A DNA stretch of 64,000 nt from Pseudarthrobacter albicanus. Its GTDB lineage: Bacteria > Actinomycetota > Actinomycetes > Actinomycetales > Micrococcaceae. The stretch spans positions 1-64,000 of the forward strand of contig NZ_JAGPOT010000009.1 in assembly GCF_018224015.1 (NCBI RefSeq), in the 5' to 3' direction. This document shows, piece after piece, positions 25,441 to 33,420 of this stretch. Each line of letters opens with the position of its first letter. The first letter of the stretch is position 1. The position numbers were made by a program, and so were the translations under genes. Below the pieces are notes generated by a model. That model did not search any database. It was given only the letters and a program-made list of their open reading frames with translations, and was not told where the DNA came from.

Positions 25441-26640
25441 GTGCACAACTACACTACTGAAGCTGAGCCCACCACTCTGGTGGGGCCGTGGCTGGAGCCC
25501 CTCCTGCCGGAGCTGATCGCTTTCCGCCGTGACCTGCATGCGCACCCCGAGCTGTCCTTCAAGGAGTTCCGCACCACGGACAGGCTGGCGAAACGGCTCG
25601 AGGCTGCCGGCCTGAAGCCGCGCCGCCTCGACGGCACCGGCCTGACCGTGGACATCGGCGAAGGCCCCATCGCAACCGCCCTCCGGGGCGACATCGACGC
25701 CCTGCCCATCATCGAGGAAACGGGCCTGGAGTTCGCGTCGAAGAACCACGGCGTCACCCATGCCTGCGGGCACGACGTGCACACCACCACCATGCTGGGC
25801 ATCGCCCTGATCCTGCAGCGCATGCACGAGGCCTCGCCGCTGGGCGGCTCGGTCCGGATCGTCTTCCAGCCCGCCGAGGAAACCATGCCCGGCGGAGCGC
25901 AGGCCTGCATCGAGCAGGGCGTCCTGGAAGGCGTCCCGCGCATCCTGGCCCTGCACTGCGATCCCAGGATCGAGGTGGGCAAGATCGGTACCCGGATCGG
26001 CGCCATCACCTCCGCCTCGGACACCATCAAGATTGAACTCTCGGGACGCGGCGGCCATACCTCCCGCCCGCACCTGACCGAGGACCTCGTTTTCGCCCTG
26101 GCGCAGATCGCCGTCAGCGTCCCCGCAGTGCTCTCCCGCCGCGTCGACGTGCGCAGCGGCGTCTCCGTCGTCTGGGGCCAGATCTCCGCGGGCTCCGCGC
26201 CTAACGCCATTCCCGGCAGCGGCTACATGGCCGGCACCATGCGCTGCCTGGACCGCGACGCCTGGCACGGCGCCGGCAAAATCCTCGACGAGGTCGTGCA
26301 GCAGGTCGCCGCGCCCTACGGCGTCGACGTCCGCCTGGAACATACCCGCGGGGTCCCTCCCGTGGTGAACTCCGAACAGGAGACCGCGCTGATTGAAGCC
26401 GTGGCCCGTGCGGAAATCGGCGAGGGCTCCGTGGTCCTGACACCCCAGTCCATGGGCGGGGAGGACTTCGCCTGGTTCCTCGCGGACATCCCCGGGGCCA
26501 TGATGCGCCTGGGCACCAGGACCCCGGGCGGGGAAGAGTACGATCTGCACCGCGGAGACTATATCCTCGACGAACGGTCCCTCGGGATCGGCATCCAGGT
26601 CCTCACCGCGGCCGCGCTGCGTACCCTCCGCGACCTCTAA
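25441..26640 (+). CDS. M20-family amidohydrolase/peptidase
   Basis: The 399-residue metalloenzyme has the M20D layout: ELSFKEFRTTDRL near the start, ACGHDVHTTTMLG with metal-binding His/Asp, FQPAEETMPGGA with the Glu pair, an LHCDPRIEVG segment with the metal His, a lid/dimerisation domain, and MGGEDFAWFL near the end. Such enzymes cleave N-acyl amino acids or related amides (hippurate hydrolase/IAA-amino-acid hydrolase group). The exact substrate is unknown. The start is GTG 25441 just after a TAGAGT box (25429-25434), suggesting a leaderless transcript. It stands alone. Confidence 0.9.
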   Translation: MHNYTTEAEPTTLVGPWLEPLLPELIAFRRDLHAHPELSFKEFRTTDRLAKRLEAAGLKPRRLDGTGLTVDIGEGPIATALRGDIDALPIIEETGLEFASKNHGVTHACGHDVHTTTMLGIALILQRMHEASPLGGSVRIVFQPAEETMPGGAQACIEQGVLEGVPRILALHCDPRIEVGKIGTRIGAITSASDTIKIELSGRGGHTSRPHLTEDLVFALAQIAVSVPAVLSRRVDVRSGVSVVWGQISAGSAPNAIPGSGYMAGTMRCLDRDAWHGAGKILDEVVQQVAAPYGVDVRLEHTRGVPPVVNSEQETALIEAVARAEIGEGSVVLTPQSMGGEDFAWFLADIPGAMMRLGTRTPGGEEYDLHRGDYILDERSLGIGIQVLTAAALRTLRDL

Positions 26641-26703
26641 GCCGCACCGCGCACCCACCCAAACCACCCAAAACCCCCCGCGCGAACCCACCCAAACCCC
26701 GCG

Positions 26704-26760
26704 CGAACGTACACTTGGGGCCCCGATTTCGACGGTTTCGGGGCCTCAAGTGTCCGTTCG
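26704..26760. repeat. Palindromic repeat (family B), copy 1
   Basis: The arm CGAACGTACACTTGGGGCCC continuing to CGA (26704-26726) pairs with 26738-26760, with few mismatches, around a TTTCGACGGTT loop. It lies after the M20 gene. A near-identical element is at 28876-28932, so the two bracket the ohrR-ohr-oxidoreductase block. Confidence 0.85.
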
Positions 26761-26792
26761 GCCGGGGGTGCGGGCACCGGATTGAGTTGTGC

Positions 26793-26805
26793 GCAATTGA
26801 ATTGC
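26793..26805. promoter_or_regulatory. Probable OhrR operator
   Basis: GCAATTGAATTGC is a perfect 6-1-6 inverted repeat, 16 bases before the ohrR start. OhrR proteins bind AT-rich repeats of the form CAATT...AATTG, so this fits autorepression. Confidence 0.75.
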
Positions 26806-26821
26806 CCGCTACCGTAGGGGG

Positions 26822-27271
26822 ATGACCGATGCTCCCCGCCTCCACTCTCCCCGCCTGAACAGGCAGCTGTGCTTCGCTATGTACTCGGCGTCCCGCGCTG
26901 CCACGGCCGCCTACCGGCCCATGCTCGAGCAGCTCGGCCTGACCTATCCGCAGTACCTCGTGATGCTGGTGCTCTGGGAGGAGCAGCCGCGCACCGTCCG
27001 GGCACTGGGGGAGGAGCTGGGACTCGATTCGGGCACCCTCTCGCCCCTGCTCAAGCGGCTGGAATCCTTGGGTTTCGTGGAGCGGCGGCGGTCCGCCGCG
27101 GACGAGCGCAGTGTCGAGGTTTTCCTGACCGACGCCGGCACCGCGCTGAGCGCCGGGGCCGCCGGCATCCCGCAGCGGCTTGCGGAGGCCGCCGGACTTT
27201 CCGGCGCAGAACTCGACCGGCTCCGGGAGACCCTGAACCGGCTGACCACCGCGCTCCATTCGTCCCGCTGA
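26822..27271 (+). CDS. ohrR: MarR-family organic hydroperoxide sensor
   Basis: The 149-residue winged-helix repressor carries the OhrR hallmark QLCFAMYSASRAATAAYRP with the peroxidatic Cys17. LTYPQYLVMLVLWE, LDSGTLSPLLKRLE and ADERSVEVFLTDAG follow. Oxidation of the cysteine by organic peroxides releases DNA and turns on ohr. The operator-like repeat at 26793-26805 sits in its own promoter, and the target ohr is the next gene. It has only one further clear cysteine-free body, so it may be of the one-Cys class. Confidence 0.92.
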   Translation: MTDAPRLHSPRLNRQLCFAMYSASRAATAAYRPMLEQLGLTYPQYLVMLVLWEEQPRTVRALGEELGLDSGTLSPLLKRLESLGFVERRRSAADERSVEVFLTDAGTALSAGAAGIPQRLAEAAGLSGAELDRLRETLNRLTTALHSSR

Positions 27272-27389
27272 GGCCAGACCCCGGGCAGTGGGCCGCGTGT
27301 GCCTCCCCGGACCCGCGCATTTCGCGTCCAGTCCCCGCGCCTATCCCGCGCAACAGACCTGTACTTCCCACGCAACAGAACGGAATCCC

Positions 27390-27821
27390 ATGAAGACTCT
27401 CTACACGGCAGAAGCACTGGCATCGGGCGAGGGCCGCGACGGCAACGCCCGCACCCGGGACGGCAAGCTCAACGTGACCCTGGCCAGCCCGGTGGAACTG
27501 GGCGGCAACGGGGAAGGCACCAACCCGGAGCAGCTGTTCGCCGCCGGCTACGCGGCATGCTTCCACTCCGCATTGCGCGTCGTGGGACGCAAGGAGCGCG
27601 CGGACCTGACGGATTCCGCCGTTGCGGCGAAGATCCACTTCGGCGCCCTCGCGGACGGTGCCGGCTACGGCCTGGCCGCCGAGCTCGAGATCGCCCTTCC
27701 CGCCGTCGACCGGCAGACCGCCGAGGCGCTGGTGGCCAAGGCCCACCGGATCTGCCCGTATTCCAACGCCACCCGCGGCAACATCACCGTCGCCATCACC
27801 ATCCTGGCGACCGCCGCATGA
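27390..27821 (+). CDS. ohr: Organic hydroperoxide resistance protein
   Basis: Ohr is a lipoyl-dependent thiol peroxidase of the OsmC family that reduces organic hydroperoxides. The 143-residue protein has the catalytic Cys57 (AAGYAACFHSAL), the second cysteine Cys122 (ICPYSNATRGN) and the conserved Arg near residue 23 in the TRDGKLNV segment. It lies 118 bp after ohrR and overlaps the next gene by four bases. That the neighbouring oxidoreductase shares the operon suggests a joint response to peroxide or electrophile stress. Confidence 0.95.
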   Translation: MKTLYTAEALASGEGRDGNARTRDGKLNVTLASPVELGGNGEGTNPEQLFAAGYAACFHSALRVVGRKERADLTDSAVAAKIHFGALADGAGYGLAAELEIALPAVDRQTAEALVAKAHRICPYSNATRGNITVAITILATAA

Positions 27822-28861
27822 GCGCCGACACCGCCGCAAACAGCCCCACCACCGCCCTCCCTGCGACCACAAGGGAAATCCGGCTGGCGTCGCGGCCGCA
27901 CGGCCGTCCCGTGCCGGAGAACTTCCGCCTCGCGGAATCCCGGCTGCCTGCACTCCGGGACGGCCAGGTGCTGGTCCGCAACCTCTACATCTCGGTGGAT
28001 CCCTACATGCGCGGCCGGATGAATGACGCCAAGTCCTACTCCGCGCCGTTTGCGCTGGACGCCGCGCTCGACGGCGGCGCCGTCGGCGAGGTCATCGCGT
28101 CCCGGGCCGAAGGGCGGAGGGTGGGTGACGCCGTCGTGCATCTGCTCGGCTGGCGGGAGTACGCCGTGGTGGAGGCCGCGGCGACCACCCTGGCGCGCAC
28201 GGACCTGGCCCCCGCCCCGGCCTTCCTCGGCGCCCTGGGCATGACGGGGCTCACGGCCTACGCCGGGCTGCTGAAAGTGGCCGGGTTCCAGCGCGGCGAC
28301 GCCGTCTTCGTCTCCGGGGCTGCCGGAGCGGTGGGCTCGCTCGTGGGGCAGATCGCCAAGGCCGAGGGCGCTTCCCGCGTGATCGGCAGCGCCGGAAGCC
28401 CCGAAAAGGTCGCGCGGCTGCTCGAACTCGGCTTTGACGCGGCGTTCAACTACCACGACGGTCCGGTGCGGGAACTGCTCCGGGAGGCCGCCGGTTCAGA
28501 GGGCATCGACGTCTACTTCGACAACGTCGGCGGCGAGCACCTCGAGGCGGCACTCGCAGAACTGAATGTCGGCGGACGCGTGGCCCTGTGCGGGGCGATT
28601 TCCCAGTACAACGCAACCGTTGCCCCGGCTGCCCCGCGCAACCTGGCCGTCGCGATCGGAAAGCAGCTGACCCTCCGGGGCTTCCTCGTCGGCGGGCAGC
28701 GGCAGCACGCGGCAGAATTCGCCGCCCGGATGTCGGGGTGGCTGGCCGACGGCACCGTGCGCTACGACGAGACAATCGTGGACGGGCTGGAAAACGCGCC
28801 GCAGGCCTTCATCGACCTGCTGGACGGCGCCAACACGGGCAAGATGCTCGTCCGCATCTGA
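27818..28861 (+). CDS. NADP-dependent oxidoreductase, MDR family (CurA/leukotriene-B4-DH type)
   Basis: The 347-residue protein begins after a ~12-residue tail with REIRLASRPHGRPVPENFRL, typical of this zinc-free medium-chain reductase group. It has the SVDPYMRGRM motif, the Rossmann loop VSGAAGAVGSLVGQIAK and DVYFDNVGGEHLEAAL. Members reduce double bonds of alpha,beta-unsaturated ketones and aldehydes with NADPH. Its ATG overlaps the ohr stop (ATGA), so both should be induced together. Detoxifying lipid-peroxidation aldehydes next to Ohr is an appealing but inferred role. Confidence 0.9.
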   Translation: MSADTAANSPTTALPATTREIRLASRPHGRPVPENFRLAESRLPALRDGQVLVRNLYISVDPYMRGRMNDAKSYSAPFALDAALDGGAVGEVIASRAEGRRVGDAVVHLLGWREYAVVEAAATTLARTDLAPAPAFLGALGMTGLTAYAGLLKVAGFQRGDAVFVSGAAGAVGSLVGQIAKAEGASRVIGSAGSPEKVARLLELGFDAAFNYHDGPVRELLREAAGSEGIDVYFDNVGGEHLEAALAELNVGGRVALCGAISQYNATVAPAAPRNLAVAIGKQLTLRGFLVGGQRQHAAEFAARMSGWLADGTVRYDETIVDGLENAPQAFIDLLDGANTGKMLVRI

Positions 28862-28875
28862 CGCCCCGGCCGGCG

Positions 28876-28932
28876 CGAACGTACACTTGGGGCCCCGATT
28901 TCGACGATTTCGGGGCCCCAAGTGCCCGCTCG
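28876..28932. repeat. Palindromic repeat (family B), copy 2
   Basis: This has the same arms and loop as 26704-26760 (arms 28876-28898 and 28910-28932, loop TTTCGACGATT). It lies 15 bases after the oxidoreductase stop, where it could terminate the ohr operon. Confidence 0.85.
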
Positions 28933-29006
28933 CGCAGACGGCGGCTACCGCCTGGTAACAAGTTCTCAACAATCCGGGAAATCACGGCCGGCTGTGCTGT
29001 CTGGAC

Positions 29007-29027
29007 GTGTCCCGGGACACTAGGGTA
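29007..29027 (+). promoter_or_regulatory. Palindromic operator and -10 box of the nucleoside operon
   Basis: GTGTCCCGGGACAC (29007-29020) is a perfect 14-bp palindrome directly before a TAGGGT -10-like box (29022-29027). A repressor bound there would block the promoter of the BMP lipoprotein gene. The regulator is unknown. Confidence 0.55.
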
Positions 29028-29082
29028 GCTTCCATCAGAGCGCCGCTCGTCGTAGCGCCTACTCTTTCGTCCTGGAGGAAAA

Positions 29083-30195
29083 TTGAAGAACTCACTGCGA
29101 GCAACCCTCAAACGCGGTTCCATGGCCGGAGCCGCCACCGCGGGCATGGCCGCTCTTCTGCTGACCGGCTGCGGGTCCGCCCCGTCCGGATCCGGCGCGT
29201 CAGGCTCCGCGGCGAAATCGGATTACACGGCCTGCATGGTGTCCGACTCCGGTGGATTCGACGACAGATCGTTCAACCAGTCCGGCTATGAAGGCCTGCA
29301 GCAGTCGGTCAAGGACCTCGGCATCCAGGAGAAGCACGTTCAGTCCAAGGCTGACACGGACTACGACCCCAACCTGCGCTCCATGGTGCAGCAGGGCTGC
29401 AAGCTCACGGTCACTGTCGGCTTCCTGCTCGGCGACGCTACGAAGAGCATCGCCGAGGCCAACCCGAACAGCCACTTCGCGATCATTGACTACAACGACC
29501 CCACGTTCCCCAAGAACGTCAAGCCGATTGTTTACGACACGGCCCAGGCAGCATTCCTGGCGGGCTACCTGGCCGCGGGAACGTCAAAGACCGGGAAAGT
29601 GGCCACTTTCGGCGGCATTAACATCCCGACTGTCACGATCTTCATGGACGGCTTCGCCGACGGCGTGAAGTACTACAACGACAAGAAGGGTAAGAACGTA
29701 CAGCTCATCGGCTGGGACAAGGCCAAGCAGGACGGCACCTTCGTCGGTGACTTCAAGCAGGTCGACAAGGGCAAGGTCCTGACCCAGGGCTTCCTGGACC
29801 AGGGTGCGGACATCGTGCTCCCCGTCGCCGGGCCGGTGGGTTCCGGCGCAGGCAGCGCCATTGTGGACGCCAAGTCCAAGGGCAAGGACGCCAAGCTGAT
29901 CTGGGTTGACTCCGACGGCTACCTGACCGCCCCTGACTACAAGTCCGTGATCCTGTCCTCGGTCCAGAAGACCATGTCCACCGCTGTGGAGACGGTGATC
30001 AAGGATGACAAGGACGGCAAGTTCGACGCCGCGCCGTACATCGGCACCCTCGAAAACGGCGGTGTGGCCCTGGCGCCTTTCCACGATCTCGATTCCGCCG
30101 TGCCGGCGGAGCTGAAGAGCGAACTGGACCAGCTGAAGAAGGACATCGTTTCCGGAACCGTCAAGGTTGAATCAAAGTCCAGCCCGACCAAGTAG
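29083..30195 (+). CDS. BMP-family nucleoside-binding lipoprotein
   Basis: The 370-residue lipoprotein is predicted to bind nucleosides outside the membrane and hand them to the ABC transporter encoded next. The signal peptide ends in lipobox LLTGCGS (Cys30). The mature protein shows SDSGGFDDRSFNQSGYEGLQ, the classic start of BmpA/Med/PnrA-like proteins, then GFLLGDATKSIAEANP and VLPVAGPVGSGAG. It starts TTG 29083 after a strong GGAGG. A palindrome in the promoter (29007-29020) suggests repression. The order lipoprotein-ATPase-permease-permease-cdd-deoA-add strongly supports nucleosides as substrate. Confidence 0.93.
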   Translation: MKNSLRATLKRGSMAGAATAGMAALLLTGCGSAPSGSGASGSAAKSDYTACMVSDSGGFDDRSFNQSGYEGLQQSVKDLGIQEKHVQSKADTDYDPNLRSMVQQGCKLTVTVGFLLGDATKSIAEANPNSHFAIIDYNDPTFPKNVKPIVYDTAQAAFLAGYLAAGTSKTGKVATFGGINIPTVTIFMDGFADGVKYYNDKKGKNVQLIGWDKAKQDGTFVGDFKQVDKGKVLTQGFLDQGADIVLPVAGPVGSGAGSAIVDAKSKGKDAKLIWVDSDGYLTAPDYKSVILSSVQKTMSTAVETVIKDDKDGKFDAAPYIGTLENGGVALAPFHDLDSAVPAELKSELDQLKKDIVSGTVKVESKSSPTK

Positions 30196-30214
30196 GCACC
30201 AAACCGCGGGGCGT

Positions 30215-30250
30215 GCTGCCCTTCCGCCGTTACCCCGGCCGAAGGGCAGC
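30215..30250 (+). terminator. Stem-loop after the lipoprotein gene
   Basis: A 10-bp perfect stem, GCTGCCCTTC (30215-30224) with GAAGGGCAGC (30241-30250), encloses a 16-base loop. It may attenuate transcription so that lipoprotein is made in excess over the transporter. Confidence 0.55.
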
Positions 30251-30309
30251 GCCAGTGTTTTGCTTGCCAGTGTTTTGCTTGCCGCGTTTTGCTTGCCAGC
30301 GTTCTCCTT
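30251..30309 (+). repeat. Short tandem repeat, four units of about 15 bp
   Basis: Units GCCAGTGTTTTGCTT, GCCAGTGTTTTGCTT, GCCGCGTTTTGCTT and GCCAGCGTTCTCCTT lie head to tail between the lipoprotein and ATPase genes. The first two are identical. The tract is T-rich compared with the surroundings and may vary in copy number. Confidence 0.85.
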
Positions 30310-30419
30310 GCCGCCCTGCTCTGCCCAAGGACTCCTGCGGACACTAGGCTGTGATTACCCGCTGCCCCGCCGCCGACAACGCGCCGGATCAGATCCATAC
30401 ACACAGATTGGTTGGGGTT

Positions 30420-32015
30420 TTGAAACTCGAACTGAGAGGGATCACGAAGCGATTCGGATCCCTGATAGCCAACGACCACATCGATTTGGTCGTAGAGCCC
30501 GGGCAGGTCCACTGCCTGCTGGGGGAAAACGGCGCAGGGAAGTCCACCCTGATGAACGTGCTCTACGGACTGTACGACCCCACCGAAGGTGAAATTCTGA
30601 TCGACGGCAAACCCGTCGTCTTCAAGGACCCCGGACAGGCGATGGCGGCGGGCATCGGCATGGTCCATCAGCACTTCATGCTGATTCCGGTCTTCACCGT
30701 GGCTGAGAACGTGGCGCTGGGCAACGAGGCCACCAAGGCTGCCGGGCTTCTCAACCTCGAATCCACGCGACGGAAGATCCGCCAGATTTCCGAGCAGTAC
30801 GGGTTCGACGTCGACCCCGACGCCGTTGTGGAAGACCTGCCCGTGGGCGTCCAGCAACGCGTCGAAATCATCAAGGCCCTGGTCCGGGATGCAGAGGTCC
30901 TGATCCTGGACGAGCCCACTGCCGTGCTCACTCCGCAGGAGACCGACGAACTGCTTGACATCATCCGTCAGCTCAAGAGGGACGGGAAATCGATCGTCTT
31001 CATTTCCCACAAACTGCGCGAGGTGAAGGATATTTCGGACACCATCACCGTCATCCGCCGCGGCAAGGTCGTAGGCCAGGCAGAGCCTACGGCCTCACCC
31101 ACAGAGCTGGCCTCCGCCATGGTGGGGCGGGCAGTGAGCCTGACGCTGGACAAGGCACCCGCCAAGACCGGCGAGGTCACGTTCAAGGTCCGTCACCTGA
31201 CAGTGATCGACCACAACAGCCAGCACGTTGTCGACGATCTGTCCTTTGACATTGCCAAGGGCGAGGTGCTCGCCATCGCCGGGGTGCAGGGCAATGGCCA
31301 GACGGAACTGACCGAAGCCATCCTTGGGGTCCAGCCGCACGCCTCGGGATCCATCACCCTGGATGGCGAGGAACTGCTGGGCCGCAGCGTCAAGCACGTT
31401 CTCGGAGCCGGAGTCGGTTTCGTTCCCGAAGACCGAACGCTGGACGGACTGGTGGGCACGTTCTCGATCTCCGAAAACATGATCCTGGATCTCTACGACA
31501 AGGCACCCTTCGCCCGGGGCGTCGGCATGAAGCCTGGCGTGATCGCCGACAACGCCGCGAAAAAGGTCGAGGAATTCGACGTCCGGACACCGTCCGTGTC
31601 GGCGGCCGTGGGCACTCTCTCCGGGGGCAACCAGCAAAAGGTCGTGCTCGCGCGCGAACTGTCCCGGCCGCTCCGTCTGTTTATTGCTTCGCAGCCCACC
31701 CGGGGGCTGGACGTGGGGTCGATCGAATTCGTCCACAAGCGGGTCATTGCTGAACGGGACCACGGAACGCCCGTCATGATCGTCTCCACCGAACTGGACG
31801 AGGTGATGCAGTTGGCCGACCGGATCGCGGTTCTTTACCGGGGACGGCTGGTGGGCATTGTTCCCGCCACCACCTCCCGCGACGTGCTGGGCCTGATGAT
31901 GGCCGGAGTCCCGGCCAACGAGGCCGAAGCCAGCGTCGCAGCCCACTCCGACAGCCGCCCGACGCCGGCCGCGGTCCCGGATGCGGCTGGCCGCGAAGGA
32001 GAAACACATGTCTGA
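30420..32015 (+). CDS. Nucleoside ABC transporter ATPase (double domain)
   Basis: The protein of about 531 residues has two ABC modules. The first has Walker A GENGAGKST, a divergent signature (PVGVQQRVEI) and Walker B LILDEPTAVLTP. The second has a degenerate Walker A (GVQGNGQTE), a normal LSGGNQQKVVLAREL signature and a Walker-B-like LFIASQPTRGLD. This is the usual pattern of BMP-type nucleoside and sugar importers. I choose TTG 30420; the frame opens at 30351 and the true start is uncertain because no clear ribosome-binding site is seen. It overlaps the following permease by eight bases. Confidence 0.93.
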   Translation: MKLELRGITKRFGSLIANDHIDLVVEPGQVHCLLGENGAGKSTLMNVLYGLYDPTEGEILIDGKPVVFKDPGQAMAAGIGMVHQHFMLIPVFTVAENVALGNEATKAAGLLNLESTRRKIRQISEQYGFDVDPDAVVEDLPVGVQQRVEIIKALVRDAEVLILDEPTAVLTPQETDELLDIIRQLKRDGKSIVFISHKLREVKDISDTITVIRRGKVVGQAEPTASPTELASAMVGRAVSLTLDKAPAKTGEVTFKVRHLTVIDHNSQHVVDDLSFDIAKGEVLAIAGVQGNGQTELTEAILGVQPHASGSITLDGEELLGRSVKHVLGAGVGFVPEDRTLDGLVGTFSISENMILDLYDKAPFARGVGMKPGVIADNAAKKVEEFDVRTPSVSAAVGTLSGGNQQKVVLARELSRPLRLFIASQPTRGLDVGSIEFVHKRVIAERDHGTPVMIVSTELDEVMQLADRIAVLYRGRLVGIVPATTSRDVLGLMMAGVPANEAEASVAAHSDSRPTPAAVPDAAGREGETHV

Positions 32016-33420
32016 GAAGACGACCCCGGAGCCGGCAGCCCAGGCCCGCAAGCACGCCACGGATCCCGCTGGGCCGCCGAAGGCCGCGCAGTCCCCGTCC
32101 GGGGCCGACGCTGCAGATGCGGTCCTTGACACCGCCGAATCGGACGTGGTCCTTGACGCCGCCGGCGGCCAGATCCCGCCGTCGGCCGTTCCGGCAGCGA
32201 CGCAACGGCGGAACCTGGATGGCGGCGCTTCAGTGCTGCGCCAGATCTTCGCCGGCAACGCCATGGTTTCCGTGCTCTCCGTGCTGCTCGCCATTGTGCT
32301 TGGCGGCATCCTGATGGCGGTGACCAATCCCAAGGTTGCGGCGACAGCAGGTTATTTCTTTGCCCTGCCCGGGGACCTGCTGACCGAGGTGTTCCGCCCG
32401 TACACGGCCCTCGTCCAGGGATCCATCTTCAACTGGGCAGGGGCGGACCTGGCCGCGCAGCTGTATCCCATCACAGAGACGCTCACCGTTGCCACCCCGC
32501 TGATCTGTGCCGGACTGGGTGTGGCACTCGCCTTTCGTGCGGGCCTGTTTAATATCGGCGCGCAGGGGCAGATCATTTTCGGCGCACTGTTTGGCGCTTA
32601 CGCCGGTTTCGCCTGGCATCTTCCCGTGGGGCTGCACCTCGTGGTCGTCATCCTTGCCGGACTCGTCGGCGGCGCGATATGGGGCGGCGTTGTCGGCCTG
32701 CTGAAGGCCAGGACGGGGGCGCATGAAGTGATTGTGACGATCATGCTCAACTACATTGCGAACTTTCTTCTGCTGTTCCTGCTGACCACTCCGGCCTTCC
32801 AGCGCAGGGGCTCCACCAACCCCATCTCGCCGTTCCTGGACTCCAGCGCTCTGTTCCCCGGACTGCTGGGCCCTCAGTTCCGGCTGCACGCCGGTTTCAT
32901 CGTTGCGATCCTGGCCACGGCATTCGTCTGGTGGCTGCTGAACCGGTCCACCATCGGCTTTGAATTCCGCGCCGTCGGCGCCAACCCGAGCGCTGCCAGG
33001 ACCGCCGGAATCAACGTCTCCCGCAGCACCATCGTGGTGATGGCGATCGCTGGCGCCCTGGCCGGCCTGGCGGGCATAGCCCAGGTGTCGGGGACGGAAA
33101 AATACCTTTCCGGCGGTGTGGCCGCCTCCATCGGCTTCGATGCCATCACCGTCGCGCTGCTCGGACGCTCCACGCCGTGGGGCACCTTCTTTGCCGGACT
33201 CCTGTTCGGGGCCTTCCGCGCGGGCGGCGTTGCCATGCAGGCCCAGACCCAGACCCCCATCGATATTGTGCTGGTCATCCAGTCCCTGATCGTGCTGTTC
33301 ATCGCGGCACCGCCGCTGGTCCGTGCGATATTCGGACTGAACCCCCGCAAGAAGAAGTCCACCAGGGGTAGTACCGCCGCTTCAACCGCCGGCGGCGTGA
33401 AGAGCGGAGCAGCAGCATGA
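32008..33420 (+). CDS. Nucleoside ABC transporter permease 1
   Basis: The 470-residue permease has a long, low-complexity, Ala/Asp-rich cytoplasmic start (about 75 residues), then eight or more helices. Family motifs are GLFNIGAQGQIIFGALFGAY, HEVIVTIMLNYIANF and the EF..VG.N..AAR.AGI box (FRAVGANPSAARTAGINV). ATG 32008 follows GAAGGAGA and lies inside the ATPase end. It forms the channel with the next permease. Confidence 0.92.
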   Translation: MSEKTTPEPAAQARKHATDPAGPPKAAQSPSGADAADAVLDTAESDVVLDAAGGQIPPSAVPAATQRRNLDGGASVLRQIFAGNAMVSVLSVLLAIVLGGILMAVTNPKVAATAGYFFALPGDLLTEVFRPYTALVQGSIFNWAGADLAAQLYPITETLTVATPLICAGLGVALAFRAGLFNIGAQGQIIFGALFGAYAGFAWHLPVGLHLVVVILAGLVGGAIWGGVVGLLKARTGAHEVIVTIMLNYIANFLLLFLLTTPAFQRRGSTNPISPFLDSSALFPGLLGPQFRLHAGFIVAILATAFVWWLLNRSTIGFEFRAVGANPSAARTAGINVSRSTIVVMAIAGALAGLAGIAQVSGTEKYLSGGVAASIGFDAITVALLGRSTPWGTFFAGLLFGAFRAGGVAMQAQTQTPIDIVLVIQSLIVLFIAAPPLVRAIFGLNPRKKKSTRGSTAASTAGGVKSGAAA

